Shown here: positions 1-8,421 of the stretch, in pieces
Position numbering within the stretch: the stretch's first letter is position 1
Layout: each line of letters opens with the position of its first letter
Source: Aurantiacibacter poecillastricola
GTDB taxonomy: Bacteria > Pseudomonadota > Alphaproteobacteria > Sphingomonadales > Sphingomonadaceae
NCBI RefSeq assembly: GCF_030730945.1
Contig: NZ_JAVAMS010000001.1
Span: forward strand, 310,001 to 374,000
Direction of reading: 5' to 3'
DNA length: 64,000 nt
The notes under the pieces: model-generated
The model's input: only the letters and a program-made list of their open reading frames with translations
Databases searched by the model: none
Told to the model about the DNA's origin: nothing
Position numbers and translations under genes: made by a program

Positions 1-1629
1 GTGATGGTCAGCTTTTCCAGCTGGGAAGGCGTCAAGATGACCGGCAACCGCTCGCTGGTGACGGACGTGCTGAAGGACAGGTTCGATTTCGGCGGCTTCG
101 TCGTTTCGGACTGGAACGCGCACGGACAGGTCGCCGGCTGCACCAACGAGAGCTGCCCGCAGGCGCTGATGGCCGGTGTCGACATGTACATGGCCCCCGA
201 CACGTGGCGCGACATCTATGACGACCTGCTGCAACGCACTCGCAGCGGCGAGATTCCCATGGACCGGATCGACGAGGCCGTGACCCGCATTCTCGAGGTG
301 AAGGCGCGGCTCGGCCTGTTCGAGGCAGGCGCCCCTTCCACGCGCCCGCTTGCCGGGGAGTACGAATTGCTGGGCGCGCCCGAACACCGCGAGATCGCGC
401 GCGAAGCGGTGCGCAAGTCGCTCGTGCTGCTGCGCAATGACGGAGCGCTTCCGCTCGCCAGTGATGCAAGGCTGCTGGTCGCGGGCGAGGGCGCGGACGA
501 TATCGCCCGCCAGTCGGGAGGCTGGACGCTGAGCTGGCAGGGGACGGGGGTCGACAATTCGCACTTTCCCGGCGCGACTTCGATATGGTCGGCCCTGAAC
601 GAAGCGATGGAAGAAGGCGGCGGCAGCGCCGAGCTTTCGGCCGATGGCAGCTTCACCACGCGGCCCGACGCCGCCGTGGTGGTTTTCGGCGAACGGCCCT
701 ATGCCGAGTTCCAGGGCGACCGGGCGACCCTCGCGCTCGATGCGGAACTGACCGGGCCCTACGAGACCATGCGCAAGCTGCAGTCCGAGGGCATTCCGGT
801 CATCGCGCTGATGATCACGGGCCGCCCGCTTTACGTGAACCCGGCACTCAATGCCGCCGATGCCTTCGTGGTGGCATGGCTGCCCGGCAGCGAAGGCGGG
901 GGTGTCGCGGACGTTCTGGTGGGCGATGCCGAGGGATCGCCGCGCCACGATTTCTCGGGCAAGCTTCCCGCCGACTGGCCGCTGACGCCGGACATGGAGG
1001 ACGGCGCGCTGTTCGAGTACGGCTACGGCCTGACCTATTCCAGCCCGACCACGCCCTGGCAGGACCTGCCGCTGAGCGAAACGGCCAATGCCGGCGACAG
1101 CCGCGTGTGGTTCGCCGATGGACTGCCCGCATCGGCCTGGTCGCTCCACATCACCGACCCGGCCGAGCCCACCAGCCAGATCCGCATCACCACCGTGCCT
1201 GCGACCGCGCTGGATGGCCGGGCCTCGATCACCGCGGTCAATCATGTCGTTCAGGAAGGGGCGCGCCGCTTCGATATCGCTTCGGGCGACGCGACAATTT
1301 CACTGGGCACTTTCGATCCGATCGACATCACGCGTGAAGCCAATGCCGATATCCTGCTGCTCTTCACGCTCCGCGTGGACGAAGCGCCGGAAAGCGCCGC
1401 CATCGCCATGGTGGGAGGGGCCGGGGAAATGGTCGTGAACCCGGTGGAACTGCCCACGAGCGGCGAGTTCATCCGTTATGGGCTGCCGCTACGATGCCTG
1501 CGCGACAAGGGGCTGGACATGACCGGCGTGCAATCGCCGTTCGTGCTTGCGACAGAGGGCGGAGGCGACATGTCGCTGGCGGAGGTTCGCCTGGGGATGG
1601 ATGCCGAAAGGGTTCTGCCCTGTTCGTGA
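1..1629 (+). CDS. GH3 glycoside hydrolase, C-terminal part (gene cut by window edge)
   Basis: Only the C-terminal 542 residues are present; the frame is open at base 1, so the true start lies upstream. A VVSDW motif near window residue 37 carries the aspartate expected to be the GH3 nucleophile, which means most of the first barrel domain is missing. The second alpha/beta domain follows (about residues 130-350, including a KSLVLLRND segment). A C-terminal beta-rich extension of roughly 190 residues resembles the accessory domain of ExoP-type exo-1,4/1,3-beta-glucosidases. The likely role is release of glucose from beta-glucans in the periplasm. It precedes the cupin gene by 29 bases and may share its transcript. 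Substrate specificity is inferred from architecture only. Confidence 0.85.
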   Translation: MMVSFSSWEGVKMTGNRSLVTDVLKDRFDFGGFVVSDWNAHGQVAGCTNESCPQALMAGVDMYMAPDTWRDIYDDLLQRTRSGEIPMDRIDEAVTRILEVKARLGLFEAGAPSTRPLAGEYELLGAPEHREIAREAVRKSLVLLRNDGALPLASDARLLVAGEGADDIARQSGGWTLSWQGTGVDNSHFPGATSIWSALNEAMEEGGGSAELSADGSFTTRPDAAVVVFGERPYAEFQGDRATLALDAELTGPYETMRKLQSEGIPVIALMITGRPLYVNPALNAADAFVVAWLPGSEGGGVADVLVGDAEGSPRHDFSGKLPADWPLTPDMEDGALFEYGYGLTYSSPTTPWQDLPLSETANAGDSRVWFADGLPASAWSLHITDPAEPTSQIRITTVPATALDGRASITAVNHVVQEGARRFDIASGDATISLGTFDPIDITREANADILLLFTLRVDEAPESAAIAMVGGAGEMVVNPVELPTSGEFIRYGLPLRCLRDKGLDMTGVQSPFVLATEGGGDMSLAEVRLGMDAERVLPCS

Positions 1630-1643
1630 TCTCAGGCGATCCA

Positions 1644-1657
1644 TGGTAGCGCCTTCG
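1644..1657. promoter_or_regulatory. Degenerate half-site resembling the TGGTAGCGCTACCA operator
   Basis: TGGTAGCGCCTTCG matches the left half of the palindrome found before the xylan genes, but the right half is lost. It sits directly before the cupin start at 1659. It may be chance or a decayed operator. Confidence 0.25.
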
Positions 1658-1658
1658 C

Positions 1659-2666
1659 ATGAAGCCTGTCCGAGAAACCGCCTTGCCGGAACCTGCGGAG
1701 TTCGAACGCGATATCCGCGCTGCCTATGAGCCCGTGGTCATACGCGGCGCGGTAAAGGGCTGGCCCCTCCTGGACTCGGGCAGGCGCTCACCGGCGGAGG
1801 GGCTTGCCTATCTCGAAGGTCTGGATTCCGGCGCTCCGACCGAACTGATGGTTGCGCCAGCAAGCGAAAGAGGCCGCTTTTTCTACAGCCCCGACATGCG
1901 CGGGTTCAATTTTCGCCGGGAGCGAGCGTCCCTCTCGCAACTGACCCGACACCTGCGCGAGATCGAGCGTGAAGCGGAACCCATCGGCATCTATGCCGGC
2001 GCGACGCCTGCTGTCAGCCATCTTCCGGGCTTCGAAAGGGAAAACACCTTTCCTCTCGCACAGGCGCAGCCGGGTTCCACCACGCGCGTGTGGGTGGGCA
2101 ATGCAACACAGGTCGCGACGCATTTCGATCTTTCGGACAATTTCGCCGTCGTCGCGGTAGGCAAGCGGCGCTTCACGCTCTTTCCGCCCGAAGCTACCGA
2201 AAACCTTTATGTCGGACCGCTCGACATGACGCTGGCGGGACAGCCTGTGAGCATGGTGGACCCGCTGAAGCCGGACCATGACCGCTACCCGCGGTTCGAG
2301 AAGGCGGCGGCGCTGGCGCAGACGGCGGAGCTTGGGCCCGGGGACGCCATCTACATTCCCACCTTGTGGTGGCACCACGTGCAGGCGACAGAGGCGATCA
2401 ACGTCCTCGTCAATTACTGGCACAACGACGCGCGGCGCGGCGGCGGCTTCCTGGCGCTGGTGCATGCCATCCTCGCCATTCGGGATCAGCCCGAGGGCCA
2501 GCGGAAGGCCTGGCGCAGCTGGTTCGACCATTTCGTGTTCGCGGATGACGCAGCCGAAGCCGCAGCGCATTTGCCACCGGAGGCGCGCACCGTCACCGGT
2601 CCGCCATCGCCCCAGCGCGACGATATGATCCGGCACTTCATCCTGCAGGTTCTGTCAGGGCGCTAG
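1659..2666 (+). CDS. JmjC-like cupin protein (cupin_8 family), paralogue 1
   Basis: The protein has 335 residues, no signal peptide, and a cupin_8/JmjC-like fold with a probable iron site. An HFD triad lies in a THFDLSDN segment, and a distal histidine follows an IYIPTLWWHH segment. Such proteins are usually iron- and 2-oxoglutarate-dependent hydroxylases, but the substrate here is not known. It is clearly paralogous to the cupin gene at 28,330, with the same length and shared FTLFPP, PVSMVD and GDAIYIP motifs. That copy lies among halogenase-like genes, so the two may act in the same process. The gene follows the GH3 gene by 29 bases, and its stop codon lies in a terminator-like hairpin. Confidence 0.75.
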   Translation: MKPVRETALPEPAEFERDIRAAYEPVVIRGAVKGWPLLDSGRRSPAEGLAYLEGLDSGAPTELMVAPASERGRFFYSPDMRGFNFRRERASLSQLTRHLREIEREAEPIGIYAGATPAVSHLPGFERENTFPLAQAQPGSTTRVWVGNATQVATHFDLSDNFAVVAVGKRRFTLFPPEATENLYVGPLDMTLAGQPVSMVDPLKPDHDRYPRFEKAAALAQTAELGPGDAIYIPTLWWHHVQATEAINVLVNYWHNDARRGGGFLALVHAILAIRDQPEGQRKAWRSWFDHFVFADDAAEAAAHLPPEARTVTGPPSPQRDDMIRHFILQVLSGR

Positions 2667-2677
2667 CGTGCGCCCTG
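2656..2677 (+). terminator. Terminator-like hairpin at the end of the cupin gene
   Basis: A perfect 8-bp stem, CAGGGCGC with GCGCCCTG, encloses a 6-base loop and contains the cupin stop codon. There is no clear T-run, so termination is only probable. Confidence 0.5.
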
Positions 2678-2703
2678 CCCCGATTGCAGGGAACCAGCCT
2701 TCA

Positions 2704-2717
2704 TGTTAGCGCTACCG
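2704..2717. promoter_or_regulatory. LacI-type operator upstream of the GH5 gene
   Basis: TGTTAGCGCTACCG differs from the perfect palindrome TGGTAGCGCTACCA at two positions. It ends 41 bases before the GH5 start codon, the same spacing as the copy before the sugar carrier at 33.8 kb. Confidence 0.75.
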
Positions 2718-2758
2718 CCGCGAGCCGCGGAAAGCGGCCCATTCAGGGAGAGACTTCG

Positions 2759-3787
2759 ATGAAACGAGCATTCACTTTGGCAATCAGCGCGCTGGCGCTT
2801 TCGGCCTGCACGGCCACGTCGTCTGCGCAGCCCCTGACAGCGGCTGCGGCACCGGCGGAGGCGCTTCCGGTCGGCACCTGCGTCAACATGGGCAACATGC
2901 TCGAAGCCGATCAGGAAGGCAGCTGGGGCGGTGCGACGATCGCGGCAGAGGATTTCACGCGCATCAAAGATGCGGGCTTCGACACCATCCGCCTGCCCGT
3001 GCGCTGGCACAACAAGACCTTGCAGGAAGCGCCGTGGACGGTCGATCCGGGGTGGATGAACCGTGTGCAGGAAGTGGTCGACCAGGCGCTGGCGGCCGAT
3101 CTCAACGTCATTCTCAACAGCCATCACTTCGATCCCATCCACGAGGATCCGCTGGCCGTGGCGCAGTGGCACGGCGCGGTCTGGAGCCAGATCGCAGAGC
3201 GGTTCGAGGGCTATCCCGAGGACAGCCTGTGGTTCGAGCTGGAGAACGAGCCGCACAACAATTTCGATCACTCGAACCTGCTCCAGACGCTCGAGCCGGC
3301 GCTGGAAGCGGTGCGGGAAAGCCACCCCACCCGCCCCGTCATCATCGGGGGCGAGAACTGGAGCGGCATCGATTCGCTGGCCACCCTGCCGCTGCCCAGC
3401 GACCCGAACATCCACCCTACATTCCACTATTACGATCCCTTCGCCTACACCCATCAGGGTGCCAGCTGGACACAGCCCGACATGCCGCCGCCGGGCCGCG
3501 ATTTTCCCACCACCGAGGATCGCCAGCAGCTTGCTGCCGACGTGAACAAGGTGCGCGACTACATCGAACGCACGGGGCGTGTGCCGTTCATGGGCGAAAC
3601 AGGCGCTTACGACCTGCACATCTCGACCGAGGACCGCGCGGCCTATCACCGCACGGTGACGCAAGCCTTTGCGCCCACCGGTATCGGCATCTGCGTATGG
3701 GCCTATGCCAACACCTTCCCCTTCTGGGATCGGGAGAACGAGGAATGGCTGCCCGGCATGCGCGCAGCCATGGGACTTCCCGAATAA
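2759..3787 (+). CDS. GH5 family secreted endoglucanase-like hydrolase
   Basis: This 342-residue protein starts with a lipoprotein-like signal peptide (MKRAFTLAISALALSAC). The start at 2759 is chosen because it gives this peptide and has GGGAGAG upstream. The GH5 pattern is clear: an RLPVRWHN segment, the acid/base glutamate in LENEP (about E164) and the nucleophile glutamate in GETGAYD (about E280). Family members cleave internal beta-1,4 bonds in cellulose, glucomannan or mixed-linkage glucans; the subfamily was not assigned. The gene is monocistronic, with its own LacI-type operator upstream and a hairpin shared with the convergent GH43 gene downstream. Confidence 0.88.
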   Translation: MKRAFTLAISALALSACTATSSAQPLTAAAAPAEALPVGTCVNMGNMLEADQEGSWGGATIAAEDFTRIKDAGFDTIRLPVRWHNKTLQEAPWTVDPGWMNRVQEVVDQALAADLNVILNSHHFDPIHEDPLAVAQWHGAVWSQIAERFEGYPEDSLWFELENEPHNNFDHSNLLQTLEPALEAVRESHPTRPVIIGGENWSGIDSLATLPLPSDPNIHPTFHYYDPFAYTHQGASWTQPDMPPPGRDFPTTEDRQQLAADVNKVRDYIERTGRVPFMGETGAYDLHISTEDRAAYHRTVTQAFAPTGIGICVWAYANTFPFWDRENEEWLPGMRAAMGLPE

Positions 3788-3806
3788 TCCACTAATCGCC
3801 GGCGAA

Positions 3807-3829
3807 GGCGAGCGCCGCTAGCGCTCGCC
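3807..3829. terminator. Hairpin between convergent GH5 and GH43 genes
   Basis: GGCGAGCGC and GCGCTCGCC form a perfect 9-bp stem around a 5-base loop. It lies between the two convergent genes and covers the GH43 stop codon. It could terminate both strands, though no strong T-run follows. Confidence 0.55.
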
Positions 3830-5476
3830 CGCTACGGCATAGGGGCCGACGACGACGCCGGTGAAGAGGCCGGCATGGATCGACGCCAGCGGCTCCACGT
3901 CGATCTCGGGCGAAGTGTTCCACGCATCTTCCGCAGAAGCCCGCCACGATGCCGTTGCGCTGCCTTCCCGGAAGGTCAGTCGCAGCTGCGCCGAGGTCGA
4001 GTCCCACTGCGCCGAATGGACGAGTTCGCCGCGCTCGGCATCCCCCGGGTCCTTGCGCAGCCGCACCGCGATGCGATTTCCTTCCGGCGCCAGTTCGATC
4101 CCGGCGGTGAGGAAATGGCCCTCGTCCATGAAGGCCAGCATCCCCGCATAATCGCCCGGCGCCCCGTCCGCGAAATCCACCTGCGTCGTGATCGCGGCCT
4201 CATGATGGCGCAGGCGGCGACCGAGGAAAGACGGGCGCGCAAGGCTCCCCGCACTGGCCGTACCGGGCCCGAGCCGCATCGTGCCACGCTCGATATCGTG
4301 GAGCATCGCCGCGCCGCCGTCCGGACTGCGCAAAGTGATCCATTCGGGCGAGAGCGACAACTGGTCGAAATCGTCGCGCCACTCCCTCCACTCCTCGCCC
4401 GGCGAGACCGGCAGGTCGGGCCGCTGGGTGACCATGGGCACCGCCTCCCCCGGCTTGAGGAAATACGGCCAGCCGTCTTCCCATTGCACCGGCAGGAGGA
4501 AAGTCTCGCGGCCCAGCAGGGTGGATTGGCCCTCGAACGGGCGAGTGGCGAGGAACAGCCCCCACCAGCTTCCGTCATCCAGCTGCACCATGTCGGCATG
4601 GCCGGTCGCCTCGACCCTGTCGGGCCGGTCGGCGGGCATGTCGCGCTGGGTGAGGATGGGGTTGATCGGGCCGGGCTCGTAAGGGCCATCGACATTGCGC
4701 GAACGGTAGATCGTCTGCGAATGCTGGTCTGCCGTGCCGCCCTCGGCCGCCAGCAGGTAATACCAATCGCCGATCTTGTAGATATGCGGCCCCTCGGCCC
4801 AGACGGGCTGTTCGCTGAGGTCAACGCCGCCGTTCACCAGCAGCTTGCGCTCGGGCAGTACCTGCATGGCCTCCTGGTCGAATTCCTGGATCCACAGCGC
4901 GCGATGCCCTTCGTATAGCGGCTCTCCCGGAGGGGCATCGTTATAGACGATCCAGGCGCGGTCTCCCTCGAAATAGAGCGAGGGATCGATGCCGCCGAAC
5001 TCGAGCCAGGTGGGATCGCTCCATGGCCCTGCCGCGCTTTCCGCCGTGATGACGAAATTGTTGCCGCATTCGATGCAGGTGTTCACGATCCAGAACCTGC
5101 CGTCGTGATGGGTGATGGCGGGCGCGAACAGGCCGCGGTTCGTGCCGAGGCCGCTGAAATCCATCTGGTCCGGCCGGTCGATGGCGTTGCCGAGAAGCTG
5201 CCAGTTCACCAGGTCGCGGCTGTGGAGGATCGGCAGGCCCGGAAACCAGCTGAAAGTGGAGGTTACCGCATAGAAATCGTCGCCCACTCGCACGAGGGAG
5301 GGATCGGGATGGAAGCCGGGAATGACCGGGTTCGCATATTGTCCTTCGGCAAGATCCCCGCTCTCGCCTAGAGCTTCGTATTCGACGTAATCGAACACCG
5401 CCTCTCCCTGCGCGGACACCGGCGCGCCCAAGGCCAGGGCCAATGTCGCCACCGTTGTTCCGATTGCTCGCCTCAT
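3818..5476 (-). CDS. GH43 beta-xylosidase / alpha-L-arabinofuranosidase with C-terminal ConA-like domain
   Basis: The 552-residue precursor has a signal peptide ending near ALGAPVSAQ. The five-blade GH43 domain shows all three acidic residues: the base in HPDPS (D58), the pKa modulator in GGIDPS (D164) and the acid in WAEGP (E228). From about residue 360 a second beta-sandwich resembles the beta-xylosidase C-terminal concanavalin-like domain (PF17851 type), seen in subfamilies active on xylo-oligosaccharides or arabinose side chains. A GGGAG ribosome site precedes the ATG. The gene is divergent from the XylX-like gene, with a LacI-type operator between them, so xylose-linked control is likely. 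Confidence 0.88.
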   Translation of the reverse strand: MRRAIGTTVATLALALGAPVSAQGEAVFDYVEYEALGESGDLAEGQYANPVIPGFHPDPSLVRVGDDFYAVTSTFSWFPGLPILHSRDLVNWQLLGNAIDRPDQMDFSGLGTNRGLFAPAITHHDGRFWIVNTCIECGNNFVITAESAAGPWSDPTWLEFGGIDPSLYFEGDRAWIVYNDAPPGEPLYEGHRALWIQEFDQEAMQVLPERKLLVNGGVDLSEQPVWAEGPHIYKIGDWYYLLAAEGGTADQHSQTIYRSRNVDGPYEPGPINPILTQRDMPADRPDRVEATGHADMVQLDDGSWWGLFLATRPFEGQSTLLGRETFLLPVQWEDGWPYFLKPGEAVPMVTQRPDLPVSPGEEWREWRDDFDQLSLSPEWITLRSPDGGAAMLHDIERGTMRLGPGTASAGSLARPSFLGRRLRHHEAAITTQVDFADGAPGDYAGMLAFMDEGHFLTAGIELAPEGNRIAVRLRKDPGDAERGELVHSAQWDSTSAQLRLTFREGSATASWRASAEDAWNTSPEIDVEPLASIHAGLFTGVVVGPYAVAGER

Positions 5477-5538
5477 ACTCTCCGCTCCCTTGTAATTGCG
5501 CAGCCTTTTGTCCTTGCTCCGCTGGATTCACGTCCTTA

Positions 5539-5552
5539 TGGTAGCGCTCCCA
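5539..5552. promoter_or_regulatory. LacI-type operator between GH43 and xylX-like genes
   Basis: TGGTAGCGCTCCCA has one mismatch to the perfect palindrome. It lies 22 bases before the XylX-like start on one side and 62 bases from the GH43 start on the other, so one site could control both divergent units. Confidence 0.8.
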
Positions 5553-5574
5553 ATTGGGAGGGCAAGAGCCGCAG

Positions 5575-6699
5575 ATGGCCTTAAATGTAGAATCCATACT
5601 TCCCGCCGATTTCGCGGACGGGACATTCCTCGGACGTGCCGCATCGCCGGATGGTCCCGTCGTCATTGCGATCCGCGATGGCGTCCTGTTCGACCTCACC
5701 CCGGCCGTCTCCACGGTGGCGGGTGCCGTCGCGCGACGCCAGTTCGACGGCGGGCGAGAGATCGGCCCGATTGCTGATGGCTTGCCGGAAGGATGGGAGC
5801 TTCTCTCTCCCATCGACCTGCAATGCATCAAGGCGAGCGGCGTCACCTTCGCTCTTTCTGCGATCGAGCGGGTGATCGAGGAACGCGCCCGCGGCGATGC
5901 CGCCAGCGCCGCCGACATCCGTGCGCAGCTTGAGGGCAAGGTCGGCTCGGGCATACGCTCGGTCGTGCCCGGCAGCGCAGAGGCGCGCGAATTGAAGGCC
6001 GCCCTCATCGAAGAGGACATGTGGTCGCAATATCTCGAGGTCGCAATCGGCCCCGATGCCGAGATCTTCTCGAAGTCGCCCGTGCTCTCCTCGGTCGGGC
6101 ACGGCGCGCAGATCGGCGTGCGATCAGATTCCGACTGGAACAATCCCGAACCCGAAGTGGTGCTGGTCTGCGATGCCGAGGGCGAAGTTGTCGGAGCGAC
6201 ACTTGGCAATGACGTGAACCTGCGCGATTTCGAGGGGCGCTCGGCGCTGCTCCTCTCCAAGGCGAAGGACAACACCGCATCCTGCGCGATCGGTCCCTTC
6301 ATCCGGCTGTTCGACGGGGACTTCACCATCGAAGATGTGCGCAAGGCCAATGTCGACCTGCTGATCGAAGGGCCCGAAGGCTATCGCCTGGAAGGCACCA
6401 ACGTCATGGCGGAGATCAGCCGCGATCCGCTGGAACTGGTGCGCCAGTGCCTTTCCGAACATCATTATCCGGATGGCTTCGTGCTGTTCTGCGGCACGCT
6501 GTTCGCGCCGACGCAGGACCGCGACAAGCCGGGCGCGGGTTTCACGCACAAGATGGGCGACGTGGTGACCATACAGTCCGAGCGTCTCGGCACGCTCAGC
6601 AACACCGTCACCACCTCGCGCGATGCGCCGGCCTGGACGATGGGTATCGCCGAACTCATGCGCAATCTCGGCCAGCGCGGCCTGATCGATCGGATCTGA
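5575..6699 (+). CDS. xylX: 2-keto-3-deoxy-D-xylonate dehydratase, XylX-like (FAH family)
   Basis: This cytoplasmic 374-residue protein of the fumarylacetoacetate hydrolase superfamily closely resembles, from memory, Caulobacter XylX, which dehydrates 2-keto-3-deoxy-xylonate to alpha-ketoglutarate semialdehyde in the Weimberg pathway. Shared landmarks are PVDLQC, SAIERVIEERARGDA, SQYLEVAIGPDAEIF, RSDSDWNNPEPEVVL, GNDVNLRDFEGRSALL and QDRDKPGAGFTHK. The acidic residues of these segments are the expected divalent-metal ligands. The ATG at 5575 is chosen because an upstream ATG in frame (5554) lies almost on the operator. It is the first gene of an operon running through the XylB-like, XylC-like and esterase genes to 10,319. 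Confidence 0.9.
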   Translation: MALNVESILPADFADGTFLGRAASPDGPVVIAIRDGVLFDLTPAVSTVAGAVARRQFDGGREIGPIADGLPEGWELLSPIDLQCIKASGVTFALSAIERVIEERARGDAASAADIRAQLEGKVGSGIRSVVPGSAEARELKAALIEEDMWSQYLEVAIGPDAEIFSKSPVLSSVGHGAQIGVRSDSDWNNPEPEVVLVCDAEGEVVGATLGNDVNLRDFEGRSALLLSKAKDNTASCAIGPFIRLFDGDFTIEDVRKANVDLLIEGPEGYRLEGTNVMAEISRDPLELVRQCLSEHHYPDGFVLFCGTLFAPTQDRDKPGAGFTHKMGDVVTIQSERLGTLSNTVTTSRDAPAWTMGIAELMRNLGQRGLIDRI

Positions 6700-6760
6700 G
6701 CCGATGTCGACGCTGAATGCACTGCAACACAGAGAAGAAGAATACAGGGATGGTAGCCTA

Positions 6761-7546
6761 ATGGCACAAGGGAATCTGGCTCCGAAGGACGGCGCCGCCA
6801 TTTACCCGAGCTTGCGCGACAAGCGGGTAATCATCAGCGGGGGCGGCTCCGGCATCGGTGCAGGTATTGTCGAGGGTTTCGTGCGGCAGGGTGCCCGCGT
6901 CGCCTTCGTCGACGTGCAGAGCGAACCTAGCGAAGCTCTCATGCAGGAACTGTCGGGTGCCGTGCATGCACCGATCTTCATGCATGGCGACGTGACGGAT
7001 TGCGACGATTACGGGGCGAAGATCGCGATCTTCATCGAGAAGCTCGGCGGATGCGACGTGCTCATCAACAATGCCGCCAATGACGATCGCCACAAGCTGG
7101 CCGAAGTTACGCCCGCCTATTGGGACGAGCGGATGGCTGTGAACCTGAAGCACCAGTTCTTTGCCGCAAAGGCCGTGGTTCCGGCCATGGAGCAGGCCGG
7201 CGGCGGCAGCATTGTCAATCTCGGCTCGATCAGCTGGCACCTGGGGCTCGAGGACCTGACGCTCTACCAGACGGCCAAGGCCGCCATCGAGGGGCTTACC
7301 CGCAGCCTGGCGCGCGAACTGGGCCGGCAGAACATCCGGGTGAACACGATCATTCCCGGCAACGTGAAGACGCCGCGCCAGATGAAATGGTACACGCCCG
7401 AAGGCGAGGCCGAGATCGTGGCGGCGCAGTGCCTCGACGGACGCATCCAGCCCGCCGACATCGCCGCCATGGCGATGTTCCTCGCCTCCGACGATGCGCG
7501 CTTCTGCACGGCGCACAATTACTGGGTGGACGCGGGATGGAGATAG
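6761..7546 (+). CDS. xylB: D-xylose 1-dehydrogenase, XylB-like SDR
   Basis: A 261-residue classical short-chain dehydrogenase predicted to oxidise D-xylose to xylonolactone with NAD(P). Visible features are the SGGGSGIGAG cofactor loop, NNAAND in place of the usual NNAG, and the catalytic S156, Y169 and K173. Long stretches (NDDRHKL, AYWDER, GSISWHLGLEDL, KWYTPEGEAEIVAAQCL, YWVDAGWR) match Caulobacter XylB as remembered. An in-frame ATG at 6704 would add 19 residues and lies 4 bases after the preceding stop. The start at 6761 is preferred because AGGGA lies 10 bases upstream and the added residues have no counterpart in the family. The 3' end overlaps the lactonase gene by 10 bases. Confidence 0.88.
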   Translation: MAQGNLAPKDGAAIYPSLRDKRVIISGGGSGIGAGIVEGFVRQGARVAFVDVQSEPSEALMQELSGAVHAPIFMHGDVTDCDDYGAKIAIFIEKLGGCDVLINNAANDDRHKLAEVTPAYWDERMAVNLKHQFFAAKAVVPAMEQAGGGSIVNLGSISWHLGLEDLTLYQTAKAAIEGLTRSLARELGRQNIRVNTIIPGNVKTPRQMKWYTPEGEAEIVAAQCLDGRIQPADIAAMAMFLASDDARFCTAHNYWVDAGWR

Positions 7547-8421
7547 AAGCGCAAGTCCGGCGCGTCCTCGACGCGGAAAGCCTGCTGGGCGAAGGCGTGC
7601 TGTGGGATCCGGTGCGCGAAATCGTGTGGTTCGTGGACATCAAGCGCCACCGCCTGTGGCATTACGATCCCGATACGCGCAGCAATTCCTATGCCGAGGC
7701 GCCCGAGCAGATCGGCTGGGCGATTCCCGCCGAGGGCGGCAAGCTGCTCTGCGGCCTGAAGGACGGGCTTTACACCTTCGATCCCGAGGAGAAGGCTTTC
7801 ACCAGGCTAATGAGCGTTCCGGGCGAACCGGCCGGCAACCGTCTCAACGATGCCTGCACCGATCCCTGGGGCCGCGTCTGGTTCGGCTCGATGGACGATA
7901 GCGAGAATGCTGCATCGGGGCGCTTCTACGTGTTCGATCGCGGCGAAATCCGTCCTTCCGGACCGAGCGGCATCGCCATCACCAATGGCCCCTGCGTCAA
8001 CGCTTCCGGCACCAAGATCTACTTCACCGACACCACCGCGCAGCAGATCATGGTCGCCGATCTTTCGCGGGAAGGCGTCGGCGAAGCGCGGCCTTTCGTC
8101 GATACCGGCGCGCTGTTCCCAGATGCCTATCCGGACGGGCCTGTAGTGGATTCCGAGGACCATGTCTGGACCGGGCTCTATCTCGGCAGCAAGGTCGCAC
8201 GGTTCTCGCCCACGGGCGAACTTGTCGCCACGATCGCCATGCCGGCGCGCGACATCACCAAGATGGCCTTTGGCGGCGCCGATCTGCGAACCGGTTATGT
8301 CACCACGGCGACGAAGAACATGGAAGCCCACGACATGGAAGACTATCCGATGGCGGGCGGATTGCTCGCTTTCGAGGCTCCGGTTAAAGGCTTCGCGCAG
8401 CCGCTGGCGAAGCTGGGGTGA
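7537..8421 (+). CDS. xylC: Sugar-acid lactonase, XylC-like (SMP-30/gluconolactonase family)
   Basis: This cytoplasmic protein of 294 residues has the six-blade SMP-30 fold. The expected metal ligands are visible: the glutamate in LGEGVLWD near residue 18, the asparagine in NRLNDACTD, and the aspartate in AYPDGPVVDSEDHVW. It should hydrolyse D-xylonolactone to xylonate, the step between the XylB-like and XylD-like enzymes. The start codon lies inside the end of the dehydrogenase gene (10-bp overlap), so translation is probably coupled. It is the only lactonase gene in the window, although a second sugar dehydrogenase (39.3 kb) also makes a lactone, so it may serve L-arabinonolactone too. Confidence 0.87.
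   Translation: MEIEAQVRRVLDAESLLGEGVLWDPVREIVWFVDIKRHRLWHYDPDTRSNSYAEAPEQIGWAIPAEGGKLLCGLKDGLYTFDPEEKAFTRLMSVPGEPAGNRLNDACTDPWGRVWFGSMDDSENAASGRFYVFDRGEIRPSGPSGIAITNGPCVNASGTKIYFTDTTAQQIMVADLSREGVGEARPFVDTGALFPDAYPDGPVVDSEDHVWTGLYLGSKVARFSPTGELVATIAMPARDITKMAFGGADLRTGYVTTATKNMEAHDMEDYPMAGGLLAFEAPVKGFAQPLAKLG

Noticed and set aside
3813..3829. GCTAGCGCTCGC in the hairpin resembles the xylose-type operator core
   Set aside because: The outer bases do not match TGG/CCA and it lies between convergent genes, where an operator has no promoter to control.
6751..6764. TGGTAGCCTAATGG before the XylB-like start as an operator
   Set aside because: Only the first seven bases match; there is no inverted half and it lies within an operon.
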